NCBI GenBank assembly: GCA_963841415.1
Contig: CAWJCN010000003.1
Coordinates: forward strand, 186,001 to 250,000
DNA length: 64,000 bases
Direction: 5' to 3'
Source of the DNA: DASUAS01 sp963841415
GTDB lineage: Bacteria > Actinomycetota > Acidimicrobiia > IMCC26256 > DASPTH01
Below are positions 50,051 through 58,921 of the stretch, one piece after another; the stretch's first letter is position 1; each line of letters starts with the position of its first letter. Position numbers and translations under genes: made by a program. The notes beneath the pieces are model-generated. The model searched no databases and was not told the DNA's origin. It saw only the letters and a list, made by a program, of their open reading frames with translations.

Positions 50051-50944
50051 TCAGAGGGTCGTGTAGACGATCATCACCGTGCCGAACGCGAGGCTGTAGA
50101 TCGCGAACGGCATGAGTGTTCGGGTGGCGAAGTAGCGCGTCAGGAACCGCACAGAGAGGTATGCGGCGATTCCGGCCGCGAGGCTGCCGACGAGTACTTG
50201 GCCGCGCACGTGGTCTCCGTTGTGGCCGAGGAGGTCGGGCAGCTTGTAGAAACCCGCTGCGAAGATCACTGGCGTGGCGAGCATGAATGACAGGCGTGCC
50301 GCATCTTCGTGGTCGAGGCCCCGGAGGAGGCCGGCGACCATCGTGACGCCGGATCGGCTGATTCCGGCGAAGAGTGCGAGGATCTGTGCGCTCCCGACGA
50401 ACACGCCCTCCTTGAGTTCGAGTGTGTCGAGGTCGCGCCCGACGTCGTGGCCGGCGTCTTCGTGATGCGCATGTTCGTCGACGAGCTCGCGAGTCGCCGC
50501 GTTGCGTCGCACACGTTCGCCCGCGAGGAGGATGAGTCCGTTGATGGTGAGGAAGATCGCCGCTGCGGTCGGTTTGGCGAACAGGGTGCGGAGGCTGTGT
50601 TCGAATACGAGCCCGACGATGCCCACGGGGATGGTCCCGAGGACGAGCAGCCACGCCATGCGCTGCGCCGGTGTGTCGATGCGTCGATGCTTGATCGATG
50701 TGAAGAGACCGCCGACGACCGCGACCCAGTCACGCCAATAGAAGACGAGGAGCGCGATGGCGGTCGCCACGTGTAGGCCGACGAGGAACGCCAGGTAGAA
50801 CGACTCGTCGGCTGACTGCCCCGCGACGAGCGAATGCCAGCCCAGCAGCTCGGGGACGAGCACCGAGTGCCCGAGGCTCGAGATCGGGAACAGCTCGGTG
50901 ATGCCTTGCAGGATGCCGATCACGATGGCCTGCAAGTACGACAT
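50051..50944 (-). CDS. uppP: Undecaprenyl-diphosphatase
   Basis: BacA/UppP membrane phosphatase of 297 residues from ATG 50944. It recycles undecaprenyl diphosphate to the monophosphate carrier for cell-wall synthesis. QGITELFPISSLGHSVLVPELL carries the (E/Q)xxxE-type motif with Ser, and FAGISRSGVTMVAGLLRGL the PGxSRSGxT-type motif (Ala-Gly here). About eight membrane helices are seen. A charged loop (about 143-175, DEHAHHEDAGHDVGRD) is longer than usual. A broken second copy lies at 54 kb. Confidence 0.93.
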   Translation of the reverse strand: MSYLQAIVIGILQGITELFPISSLGHSVLVPELLGWHSLVAGQSADESFYLAFLVGLHVATAIALLVFYWRDWVAVVGGLFTSIKHRRIDTPAQRMAWLLVLGTIPVGIVGLVFEHSLRTLFAKPTAAAIFLTINGLILLAGERVRRNAATRELVDEHAHHEDAGHDVGRDLDTLELKEGVFVGSAQILALFAGISRSGVTMVAGLLRGLDHEDAARLSFMLATPVIFAAGFYKLPDLLGHNGDHVRGQVLVGSLAAGIAAYLSVRFLTRYFATRTLMPFAIYSLAFGTVMIVYTTL

Positions 50945-51334
50945 CGTGTCGGCGGCGACGGTCAGCACGGAGAATTCGGCGGTCGCGAGCGAGCACGGGC
51001 GATGGACGCGGCCGAGGTCATCGGCGGGACGGTACGGGCCCATGCTGAACTTGACCTGAAGAAGGAAGGACTCACACGTTGGCTCGACACTTTCGGTGGA
51101 GCTTCAGTTCTTCTTCAGCTTGGCGAGGAACACTCGTCGAAAGCCCGGCGCGACGGAATGGGAGACCGTATCCCGGTGTCCGCTGAAATGACACGAGTGT
51201 GGTTGCGCAGGTCAAAGGGTCCGTGCTGTCTTGCTGGTGACCCCGAGAAGGCAGAGTCCAGGCAGTTTCCATGCCAAAATCCACGCCAAGAGGTCTTCCG
51301 CGTCGTCTCGGGCTTCGTATTACGATAATGACGT
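50945..51334. other. Intergenic stretch with inverted repeat
   Basis: No gene is recognised in these 390 bases. CTGAAGAAG (51056-51064) and CTTCTTCAG (51110-51118) form an inverted repeat about 45 bases apart. TACGATAAT (51321-51329) close to the toxin start resembles a -10 element, so the promoter of the toxin-antitoxin pair is probably near the right end. Confidence 0.45.
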
Positions 51335-51591
51335 GTGGAGGTTCATCAGTCGTCGAGGCGTCACGGTATTGAAGACGACGTCATCGTGCACGCCGTCGAC
51401 CATGCACTCATGCTCGTCGATCTCGAGCCCGAAGCTGATCCGCCTCGCGTACCGCCATCGGACCCGACCGCGCCGGGAACCTCCTCGAGATCATCTGGCT
51501 CGAGTTCGGGGAGCGGCCACCGATCGTGATCCACGCGATGGCGCTGCGCCCGAAGTTCTACGACCTGCTCCCGAGCGGAGAGGATGAGTGA
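51335..51591 (+). pseudogene. DUF4258-like toxin gene with one frameshift
   Basis: The first frame from GTG 51335 gives EVHQSSRRHGIEDDVIVHAV and LVDLEPEADPPRV. The second frame, after a one-base loss near 51450, gives IGPDRAGNLLEIIWLEFGE and IVIHAMALRPKFYDLLPSGE up to TGA 51589-51591. Together they form an 85-residue protein of the small RelE/BrnT-like toxin type (DUF4258). Its stop overlaps the antitoxin ATG (TGATG). As written the toxin cannot be made whole; a sequencing error is an alternative. Confidence 0.7.
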
Positions 51592-51872
51592 TGGCCAAGT
51601 CGAAGACCTATCGGACTCCGGGAGGCCGGACGCTCACTGACGCGGACCTCGACGCGATCGCCGAGGAAGTCGAACACAAGGACTACGACGTCGAGGAGCT
51701 CAAGACGCGTCGACGGGGGCGACCACTCATAGGCTCAGCGCCGGCAGAGGTTGTTCCTGTGCGTCTCGAACCCGAGCTCAAGCGGGCGGTCGACAAGCGC
51801 GCAGAGGCTGATCATCTCTCGGCGAGCGAGATCATCCGCCGGGCACTGCGCAAGTACCTCGACGTCGCGTAG
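51591..51872 (+). CDS. CopG-family (ribbon-helix-helix) antitoxin
   Basis: Protein of 93 residues from ATG 51591, sharing one base with the toxin stop. The N-terminus (TLTDADLDAIAEEVEHKDYD) would wrap the toxin. The C-terminal VPVRLEPELKRAVDKRAEA and SASEIIRRALRKYLDVA form the RHH DNA-binding fold. It probably represses its own operon. The toxin-first order is that of BrnT/BrnA-like systems. Confidence 0.82.
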   Translation: MAKSKTYRTPGGRTLTDADLDAIAEEVEHKDYDVEELKTRRRGRPLIGSAPAEVVPVRLEPELKRAVDKRAEADHLSASEIIRRALRKYLDVA

Positions 51873-51997
51873 GGCGCCTCAACTGGCAGGCGGTGTCGCG
51901 GGTCCGCGCGGCTATTCGAGATCGATGCCGCGGTCAACGTGCGGGCCGAGATGCCGTGTGTTTGTGGGCGTCGGACGCGCGAGTTCTTGGAGGCGCT

Positions 51998-52590
51998 TCA
52001 TCTGGAGTTGCCATGCATGGCGACGTTCTCCGGATGGGCGCGAGCCGAGGGCTGCTCAGGGTCGGTGACGTTGCTCTCGGCGCGATAGCGCTCGACTTGA
52101 ACCGCGGCGTGGTGCCACTCGGTGGTGTGGTCGGGGTATTGGGGCGGGTCGCCGAGGACGCACAGGAACCAGGGCGGCGTGATCGCGTCGGCGCGGGCAA
52201 GTTGGGCAAGGCGGCGTTCGATGTCCCCGACAACGCGGGGAAGTTGTGGCATCGCGTCGCCGTGCTCGGCGAGGTGAGCATCATCGGGTCGCTGCCGGCC
52301 CTGGGCGTGTTCAAGGGCGTGCTCGATGTTGGCGAGGTTCGTGGCAGCGTGGTCAAGACGGTGGTGTACGAGGACGCGTTGCTGGTGGTGTTCACGCCGG
52401 TGCCCCCAGCATCGTGCACTGCGAAGCGCGTCGACCTCGCGTTGCGTCGTCTCGACGGCCGTCATGAGCTCCCGACGTTTGTACTCGAGCGCCTGGATCT
52501 CGTGGGTGTGGTCGGGTGGGCAGTCGCGTTGGAGGGCGGAGGTACCCACCAACGCTTTCCAAGGCCGACGACCGCATGGTCTAGCTGTGC
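51998..52590 (-). pseudogene. Remnant of a TrwC/MobF-type relaxase C-terminus
   Basis: The minus strand encodes HEIQALEYKRRELMTAVE, a coiled helical stretch, then PPWFLCVLGDPPQYPDH and VQVERYRAESNVTDPEQP. A final block of the form PPWLxxLGxPP...W...A..VExYR...V.DP is common at the end of large actinobacterial relaxases or mobilisation helicases. The N-terminal relaxase and helicase domains are absent and no start is credible. It is taken as debris of a conjugative element. Confidence 0.55.
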
Positions 52591-53969
52591 GCGCTGACGC
52601 TCGCAGGGTGCGCTCGTGCCCGTCGTTCGCGGTGGCCTCGTCGGACGACGAGAACTTGCTCCCGAGTTCCGCGCGCCGCGTACAGGATGAGGATGGGCAT
52701 GACCACTGATCGGAACCGCTCACCGCGCCCGCCGCTGGCTTCGGGTCCCGCCGAGACCAGTAGGACGTAGGCGGCGACTCCGACGACGAAGAGATGTGCG
52801 AGCAGTTGTCGGCGGGCGCGGACCACCAAGACGAGGCCGTACAGGAACAGTACGTAGAAGGCGGCGAGCAGGAGCGTCGTTGCGTCCTCGAGCGTGCCCG
52901 ACGCCGGCCGCATGCCGAGGTAGGCGAAGGTGCGGGAACGCGTGCTGTCGATCTCGTCGAGCAGCCCGTTGACCGCACCCTCGGCGGCTTCCCACGGCTT
53001 TGCGGCAAGGATGTGGAGGCCTTGTCGGTACATGCGTCCGAAGTACGCGCCTTGACTCTCGCCCGGGTGTGTTCCGAGACGCGTGAGCAAGCGCTGCTGC
53101 GCCGCGTTGAGACTGATCTTGTCCTCGTCGGCGACGACGCCGGCCCCTCGGAACAGGTCGAGGTTCTTCGCCTCGATGGCGGTGAACCGCCACGAGTTCA
53201 CAGTTTCGTGGTTTCTGAACTGCCAGCCGCCCACGATCACGATCACCGGGAGCAGGAAGACCGCGATCATGCGTGCGCCGTCTCGCAACGTCGCTCGTCG
53301 GTGTACGGCCGTGTATGCCAAGAGCGCGACCACGAACAACGGCAGGTAGTACGTGGCTGGTCGCACCATGGTTGCCGTAGCGACCGCGAATCCGAGCAGG
53401 AGCGGCCAACGCAACTTCGGCTGCTCTTGCGTGAGCATGACGAAGCCGATCGCGACGACGAGAATCAGGAGCAGCGTGTCGAGGCTCTCGGTCAGGATCG
53501 TTCCCGCCGAATACCACTGCAGCGGCTCCATCGCGGTCATCGCCGCAGCGAGGAGACCGATCGAGACGGACCACATCCGCGCGCCGAGGAGGTAGACGAC
53601 GAGCACCGTCACGGTGCTGAGGAGGACTTGCATCAGCAACAGCGCGGCGTGGCTCTGACCGAAGATCCAGTACACGGTGGCGATGAACGCCGGATAGCCG
53701 GGCGTTCGCAGGAACTCGGGCAGAGGGTCCCGCGGACTTTCAGAGAAGCGTCCGTGCTCGAGCAATGCCAATGCGGGCTGCTCGTAGGTCGGGGTGTCCA
53801 CCTGGACCGCGACGTGCGGGTCGCTGTCGAGCACCGCGATCACTGCGCCGGCACGCAGGAAGAAGCACAGGCCGAGGATGACGGCGAGCAGCACGCGCTG
53901 GTGTCGCGCTCCGCGCCAGAGTCGAACTGACGACGCCTCGTCCCTCTCCACTGCCACGCCGCCCATCAT
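52581..53969 (-). CDS. GT39/ArnT-like polytopic glycosyltransferase
   Basis: Protein of 462 residues from ATG 53969. It has about ten membrane helices and a first outside loop with AVQVDTPTYEQPALALLEHG, where Asp fits the catalytic residue of PMT_2/ArnT-type enzymes. LRTPGYPAFIATVYWIFG and PATYYLPLFVVALL follow. It likely moves a sugar from a polyprenyl phosphate to an outside acceptor. The last 25 residues are Arg-rich and may be abnormal. The same frame continues upstream into the uppP remnant without a stop. Confidence 0.82.
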   Translation of the reverse strand: MMGGVAVERDEASSVRLWRGARHQRVLLAVILGLCFFLRAGAVIAVLDSDPHVAVQVDTPTYEQPALALLEHGRFSESPRDPLPEFLRTPGYPAFIATVYWIFGQSHAALLLMQVLLSTVTVLVVYLLGARMWSVSIGLLAAAMTAMEPLQWYSAGTILTESLDTLLLILVVAIGFVMLTQEQPKLRWPLLLGFAVATATMVRPATYYLPLFVVALLAYTAVHRRATLRDGARMIAVFLLPVIVIVGGWQFRNHETVNSWRFTAIEAKNLDLFRGAGVVADEDKISLNAAQQRLLTRLGTHPGESQGAYFGRMYRQGLHILAAKPWEAAEGAVNGLLDEIDSTRSRTFAYLGMRPASGTLEDATTLLLAAFYVLFLYGLVLVVRARRQLLAHLFVVGVAAYVLLVSAGPEASGGRGERFRSVVMPILILYAARGTREQVLVVRRGHRERRARAHPASVSAHS

Positions 53970-54019
53970 GCTCCGAATCCGGGTTGGAGGCCGTCGAGCA
54001 CGCGCGGGGCCGGGTCGGA

Positions 54020-54669
54020 GGGTGGTGACAAAGATCATGGTGATGCCGAAGATCAGGCTGTCGATCGCGAACGGGACGAGCGTTCGTTTCTCGAACCAGC
54101 GGGTGAGGAAGCGGACGGCGACGTACGCAGCAAGACCCGCCGGCGATGCTGTCCACCAGCACTTGGCCCCGCACGTGATCGCCGTTGTGTCCGAGCAGGT
54201 CGGGCAGCTTGTAGACAACGGCGGCGAGTATCACCGGCGAGGAGGATCACGCCGTTGATCGTGAGGAAGATGGCGGTAGCGGTGGGGTTTGGCGAAGACG
54301 GTGCGGAGGCTGTGCTCGAAGACGAGACCCACGATGCCGACGGGGATCGTACCGAGTACGAGCAACCACGCCATCCGTTCGGAGCTGGTCTCGATGCCGC
54401 GGTTCGCGATCGAGGTGAAGAAGCCCTTGCCAACCCGCGCCCAGTCGTCCCGGTAGAAGATCAGGAGCGCGATGGCGGTGGCGACGTGGAGGCCGACGAG
54501 GAACGCCAGGTACAACGATTCGTCGGCTGACTGTCCCGCGACGAGCGAGTGCCAGCCGAGCAGTTCGGACACGAGCACGGAATGCCCGAGGCTCGAGATC
54601 GGGAAGAGTTCGGTGATGCCTTGCTCGAATCCCGATGACGATCGCCTGCAGGTACGAGATGGTCGATAC
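54020..54669 (-). pseudogene. uppP: Broken second copy of uppP
   Basis: It reads STISYLQAIVIG, then a one-base insertion near 54630, then LVSELLGWHSLVAGQSADES through SLRTVFAKP and LTINGVILLAG. The central part (about 80 residues present in the intact copy, up to the ISRSG motif) is missing. The sequence resumes as VILAAVVYKLPDLLGHNGDH and ends RFLTRWFEKRTLVPFA and VTTL without a stop. The deletion joint lies between two CTCGCCG copies near 54230-54245. No phosphatase activity is expected. Confidence 0.88.
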
Positions 54670-54852
54670 GGCGAGCCCGAGGCGAAGGCCCCTCAGCGAC
54701 CTGCCAACAAAGGAATCGCGACTCTTCCCACAGCTGACCTGAAGGCACGATGAATTCGCCGTCGAGGCCGGGCAGCGCCGTGCTGCCTCGCGAATCCCGA
54801 TTGCGACAGATCGTCGACCACGGATGCGACACCGGCGTGATACCACTGCGTG

Positions 54853-55791
54853 ATGCCAGCCAATGAGCCGGTCGTCGTCAAGGACGAAGACGAGACCTCA
54901 GCACGTCGGTGGCGCCGCCTTCGGGTCGTCTGCCTCACGGTCTATGTGGTGGCGTTCGTCGCCACTGTCGCGCTCGTCGGGATTCCCGCATCGCGAGATC
55001 GCGTGCTGATCTGGGTGATCGCGGGACTCGTCATCCTGGTCGCCGGCCGCCCCCACGGATTGGCACGGCTCGTTGTCGGCTTCCTGCCTGTGATCCTGTT
55101 CCTCTACGCGTACGACCTGCTCCGAGGCGCCGCCGACGAGTTCTCCACGCATGTCTACGAAGTCCCGCAACTCCGGGTCGACGAATGGCTCTTCGGGGGG
55201 ACCGCTCCCACCGTCACGCTTCAGCGCGCGTTGTGGGCGCCGGGACATCCACACGTGTGGGACTACTTCGCGATCCTCGTGTACCTCACCTACTTCGTGG
55301 TACCGATCACGATTGCCGCGGTGCTGTGGTACAAGGCGCCCCCACTCTTTCGGCGCTACGTCAGCCTGTGGATCGGCCTCTCGTTCGCGGCCCTGGTCAC
55401 GTATGCGCTCTATCCGGCCTCGCCCCCGTGGTTGGCGAGCCACCACCATCTCCTCCCTCATGTCGTTCGCATCACGCCGAAGATGACGAGGAAGCTGGGC
55501 GCCGACCTGTCGAGGGTGATCGGTTCGCAGAGGTATGTGAACAAGGTCGCAGCGGTGCCCTCGCTCCACGCCGCCACCGCGCTGCTCATCGCCCTGTTCT
55601 TTTGGTCGAGGACGGCCCGCTGGCGCTGGATCCTCGTGCTGTACCCGCTGGCGATGGCGATCTCGCTGGTGTACCTCGGTGAGCACTACGTCTCCGACAT
55701 CCTGCTCGGTTTCGTGTATGCGGTGCTCGTGTTCGTCTTCGGCAATCGGCTGTACGACTCGTGGTCGTCGCGTCGGTTGGCCCGCGCCTGA
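54853..55791 (+). CDS. PAP2 / inositol-phosphorylceramide-synthase-like membrane protein 1
   Basis: Protein of 312 residues from ATG 54853 (GTG 54850 possible). It has six membrane helices. The lipid-phosphatase motifs are AAVPSLHAATALL and YLGEHYVSDILLG, giving the catalytic His and Asp. The segment RVDEWLFGGTAPTVTLQ upstream is shared with the next gene and typical of the Aur1-like branch. Members of this branch transfer a phospho-head group between lipids. The acceptor (for example phosphatidylinositol chemistry) is not shown here. Confidence 0.88.
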   Translation: MPANEPVVVKDEDETSARRWRRLRVVCLTVYVVAFVATVALVGIPASRDRVLIWVIAGLVILVAGRPHGLARLVVGFLPVILFLYAYDLLRGAADEFSTHVYEVPQLRVDEWLFGGTAPTVTLQRALWAPGHPHVWDYFAILVYLTYFVVPITIAAVLWYKAPPLFRRYVSLWIGLSFAALVTYALYPASPPWLASHHHLLPHVVRITPKMTRKLGADLSRVIGSQRYVNKVAAVPSLHAATALLIALFFWSRTARWRWILVLYPLAMAISLVYLGEHYVSDILLGFVYAVLVFVFGNRLYDSWSSRRLARA

Positions 55792-55880
55792 CCTCTCCGT
55801 CAGGCTTCGACGGAAGCATTTGCACGGCGGACGGCCAGCCGGACCGTGCGTCTGGGCCGTCATGGCGTAATTTCCATCGA

Positions 55881-56879
55881 ATGCAGGCCCCGACGGCGAT
55901 GCCGACAACCCCCGGCAGCGCATCGGGTTCAGTCAGCGTCGGTGTGCACCAGGCGTTCTGGCGTCTTCGCTGGGTGATCGCGTGGGCGGTGGGCGTCGGA
56001 CTCTTCGTCGTGCTGGTGGGCTTCCCGGGGTCGCGTGCCCAGATCTTCGTCGTTGTCGGCGTCGGTCTCCTGGCATCAGGTGCCGCCTCGGCGTCGGGCA
56101 CGCGCTGGAAGCGCATGCTGGTCGACTGGCTCCCGTTCTACCTGCTGCTCACGTTGTACGACTTCCTACGCGGCTCGGCCGGCAACCTGTTGCTGCCACA
56201 CGTGCTGCCTCAGATCAGAGTCGACGAGTGGCTCTTCGGCGGCACCGCGCCGACAGTGACCCTGCAACACTGGCTGTACACGCCGGGCGTCGCGCGCCCG
56301 TGGGACTACGCCGCGTTCGCGGTCTACATGACGCACTTCGTCGCGCCGTTCGTCGTGGCCGGACTGCTGTGGAAGTTCGCTCACGACCGGTTCCGACGGT
56401 TCGCGTGGCTGTTCATGCTGCTCACCTTTGCCGGACTGGTGACCTACGCCCTCTATCCCGCGGTGCCCCCGTGGATGGCGAGTCAGAACGGCTATCTGCC
56501 TCCGACGGCGAAGATCATCGACGAGATGTGGACGCATGTGCGCTTCGGCAACGGCTCGGGAGTCTTCTCCGGCACCGGCCATTTCGCCGATCCCGTGGCA
56601 GCGGTCCCCTCGCTGCACGCGGCGTACCCGATGCTCCTTGTCCTGTTCTTCTGGAAGTCGGCCGGTCGGTGGCGGTGGTTGCTCGCGCTCTACCCGTTCG
56701 CGATGGCCTTGACGCTGGTCTACACGGGCGAGCACTTCGTCATCGATGTGCTGCTCGGGTGGATGTACGCGGTCGTCGTGTTCGTGGTCGGCAACCGGTG
56801 GTTCGACGCCTTCGAAGCGCGTCGTACCAACCGTGCTCGCGCGCGTGCGACGTCATCCGAGTTGGTCGTAGGCGCCTGA
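55881..56879 (+). CDS. PAP2 / inositol-phosphorylceramide-synthase-like membrane protein 2
   Basis: Protein of 332 residues from ATG 55881, 89 bases after its paralogue. The same order is seen: VDEWLFGGTAPTVTLQHWLY, YALYPAVPPWMAS, VAAVPSLHAAYPMLLVLFFW, then YTGEHFVIDVLLGWMYAVVV with catalytic His and Asp. It is longer by a loop (MWTHVRFGNGSGVFSGTG). The tandem arrangement points to duplication followed by divergence, perhaps to different lipid acceptors. Confidence 0.88.
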   Translation: MQAPTAMPTTPGSASGSVSVGVHQAFWRLRWVIAWAVGVGLFVVLVGFPGSRAQIFVVVGVGLLASGAASASGTRWKRMLVDWLPFYLLLTLYDFLRGSAGNLLLPHVLPQIRVDEWLFGGTAPTVTLQHWLYTPGVARPWDYAAFAVYMTHFVAPFVVAGLLWKFAHDRFRRFAWLFMLLTFAGLVTYALYPAVPPWMASQNGYLPPTAKIIDEMWTHVRFGNGSGVFSGTGHFADPVAAVPSLHAAYPMLLVLFFWKSAGRWRWLLALYPFAMALTLVYTGEHFVIDVLLGWMYAVVVFVVGNRWFDAFEARRTNRARARATSSELVVGA

Positions 56880-56882
56880 CGG

Positions 56883-57377
56883 TCAGCAGCCGGGGGCGGC
56901 GATCGTGCCGTCGGTCATCGTGGTGCGACAGATCGTGGTCTTTCCGAGCTGCGCCGGCGTCACGTGGGCGCCGGTGAGGTCGGCGCCCGTGAGATCAGCG
57001 CCGGTCAGGTTCGCGTGTCGAAGGTCACTGTTCGCGAGGTCGGCGTAGCTGAGGACCGCATTGGCGAGGTCTGCGTGTCGGAGCCGGGCGCCGATCATCG
57101 TGGCTCCACTGAGATCGGCACCGCGCAGGTCGACGCCGGTGAGGTCGGCGTGGTCGAAGTCGGCGTCGAACAGCCCCGCTGCCGCCAGCGCGGCGCCGCG
57201 CATGTAGTTGCCCGAACACGCGGCGCCCGGTTGGATCGGACACGCGCCGATGCGCGCGCTCTCCCTGCCGGCGCACGCGGGGAGGACCGCGAGGAGCAGG
57301 ACGAGGAGCGCTCCGACACTCGTGTGCGCGGCGCCCCTCGTGCGACGCCGTCCCGGCGCGCCGACCGCAGTGTTCAC
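56883..57377 (-). CDS. Pentapeptide-repeat lipoprotein
   Basis: Protein of 164 residues from GTG 57377, overlapping the glycosyltransferase stop (GTGA). The lipobox LLLAVLPACAG sets a lipidated Cys. From about residue 68, roughly sixteen A(D/N)LxG-type repeats (FDHADLTGVDLRGADLSG, DLTGADLTGADLTGA) form a right-handed beta-helix. Two Cys pairs (ACPIQPGAAC and ICRT...GC) frame the helix. It is anchored outside the membrane. Coupling to a lipid-sugar transferase suggests an envelope role, but the function is unknown. Confidence 0.85.
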   Translation of the reverse strand: MNTAVGAPGRRRTRGAAHTSVGALLVLLLAVLPACAGRESARIGACPIQPGAACSGNYMRGAALAAAGLFDADFDHADLTGVDLRGADLSGATMIGARLRHADLANAVLSYADLANSDLRHANLTGADLTGADLTGAHVTPAQLGKTTICRTTMTDGTIAAPGC

Positions 57378-58915
57378 TGCTCCGAACCCTGGGGCGTCGG
57401 CCGCAGGATCGTCACCCCGTCGACGACAGCCACCCGGTGCCATCGGCCTCGCTGGAGGAATCGCTCGAAGCGCGGGAACCGACTCGGCGGTGTGTACCGG
57501 GCGTGACGCTGGTCGGCCGTGGACATGTCGGCGACGAGGACCGGTGGCGTGTCGTGCAGATCCCGGTAGAAGAGCTCCGGCGCGCCTGGCGCCGCGTAGC
57601 GCGCACCGACCCGGCTCGGGGGACGCCCGCCGGAGACGCCGGTGACGAACCCGGTGGTGGCGAACCGCGTCGCGGGGCGTCGCCCCGACTTGAAGTAGAC
57701 CTCCGGGGCCTGGCCCCACACGAGGACGCGCGCGTCGGGCGAGGTGTGCTGTCGCACGTACGCCGCGACATCGAGCGCGATCCTCGTATCACGACTGTCG
57801 CCGCTGGTGAACGCGGGCACGACGAACCACGCGGTCATGGCGACCGCAAGGACCGCGACAAGAGCGAGCACGCGCCGACGGTGATCGTGGGCGAGCGAGT
57901 CGAGCGCGCGCGTCGCCAGAAGCGCGAGCGGTGGCACGAGCTGGACGTAGTAGTGAGGGAAGAAGCGGAAGCCGATCAACACCGCGACGGCCCCAGAGAG
58001 GAGCCAGAGCCAGAGGTCGCGATCCTCGCGGCGGAAACGCCATGCCGCCGGGAGCAACACGATCAGCGCCGAGCTCCCGAGCAGGAACCAGGCGGTCCGG
58101 GCGGCACCGTTCGAGACCGCGTAGCCGATCGAGCCGCTCACGTCCACGTAGCCGCCGTTGCCGGTGAACACCCAGTGCACGAAGTCGGACGGACCGAACG
58201 CGACCGCGGCGGCGACAAGCGGAAGGGTGAACGCCCCGCCGAGGATCGCGAGCCCGCGCCCGCGGCGTGCGCGCCACACGAGGTACGCGACGGGAAGCAG
58301 CGCGAGCGCGGCGGTCTGCTTGGTGAGCGTCGCGAGGGACAATGAGAGGCCGGCCGGGAACGGGTGTTCGCGCACCGCGAGGACGAAGGCGGCCGTCATC
58401 AACGGCAGCATGAAGACCTCGAAATTTGCTGCTTGCGCGTCGGCGGGCGCGAACGCGCTGGCTGCGAGCAAGTAGGCGATTCCGGCGACCAGCGGTGCCT
58501 GTCGCCACCCGAACCTCCGCCGCGCCTCGAACGCGAGGAGCAGCGCGGTAGCAACCTGGGCCAGGACCGCGGCGATCCGGACCGCGGCGAGGCTGTCCGA
58601 TCCGGTCAGCCGGAACACGGCCGCATACAGGTACGGGACGACCGGAGGCTTGCGGTCCACCGTGTCGACGTAGAGCGTCCCACCCGCGTTGAGCACCTGA
58701 GCCTGCGTGGCGAGGTACGCCTCGTCGGAGTTGAAGACCCGATCGGACAGCCCGGGGAGATGGAGCGCCACCGCGAGTGCGAGGAAGACCACCACGAGGA
58801 GCCCGATGCATGTCGGCGAGGGTGGTCGTGCGCGGTGGCCCCCGGGCTCGCTCCGATCTCCGTGGTCGCCGTCCTGGGCATACGTTTGGCGGCCTGTGAC
58901 CGTCCGCCCACCCAC
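57374..58915 (-). CDS. GT39-type polytopic glycosyltransferase
   Basis: Protein of 513 residues from GTG 58915. LPGLSDRVFNSDEAYLATQA in the first outside loop has the Asp-Glu of PMT_2-type enzymes. The repeat-like DTVDRKPPVVPYLYA, ADAQAANFEVFMLPL and LTKQTAALALLPVAYLVW are shared with the paralogue at 61.9 kb. The C-terminal soluble domain (about 400-510) has ARVLVWGQAPEVYFKSGRRP. It probably uses a polyprenyl-linked sugar on the outer face. It is coupled to the pentapeptide lipoprotein and divergent from the secreted binding protein. Confidence 0.85.
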   Translation of the reverse strand: MGGRTVTGRQTYAQDGDHGDRSEPGGHRARPPSPTCIGLLVVVFLALAVALHLPGLSDRVFNSDEAYLATQAQVLNAGGTLYVDTVDRKPPVVPYLYAAVFRLTGSDSLAAVRIAAVLAQVATALLLAFEARRRFGWRQAPLVAGIAYLLAASAFAPADAQAANFEVFMLPLMTAAFVLAVREHPFPAGLSLSLATLTKQTAALALLPVAYLVWRARRGRGLAILGGAFTLPLVAAAVAFGPSDFVHWVFTGNGGYVDVSGSIGYAVSNGAARTAWFLLGSSALIVLLPAAWRFRREDRDLWLWLLSGAVAVLIGFRFFPHYYVQLVPPLALLATRALDSLAHDHRRRVLALVAVLAVAMTAWFVVPAFTSGDSRDTRIALDVAAYVRQHTSPDARVLVWGQAPEVYFKSGRRPATRFATTGFVTGVSGGRPPSRVGARYAAPGAPELFYRDLHDTPPVLVADMSTADQRHARYTPPSRFPRFERFLQRGRWHRVAVVDGVTILRPTPQGSEQ

Positions 58916-58921
58916 GAGCCC

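Noticed and set aside
51934..52419. Minus-strand 161-codon frame
   Set aside because: Thr/Ser/Pro-rich shadow of the relaxase-tail frame.
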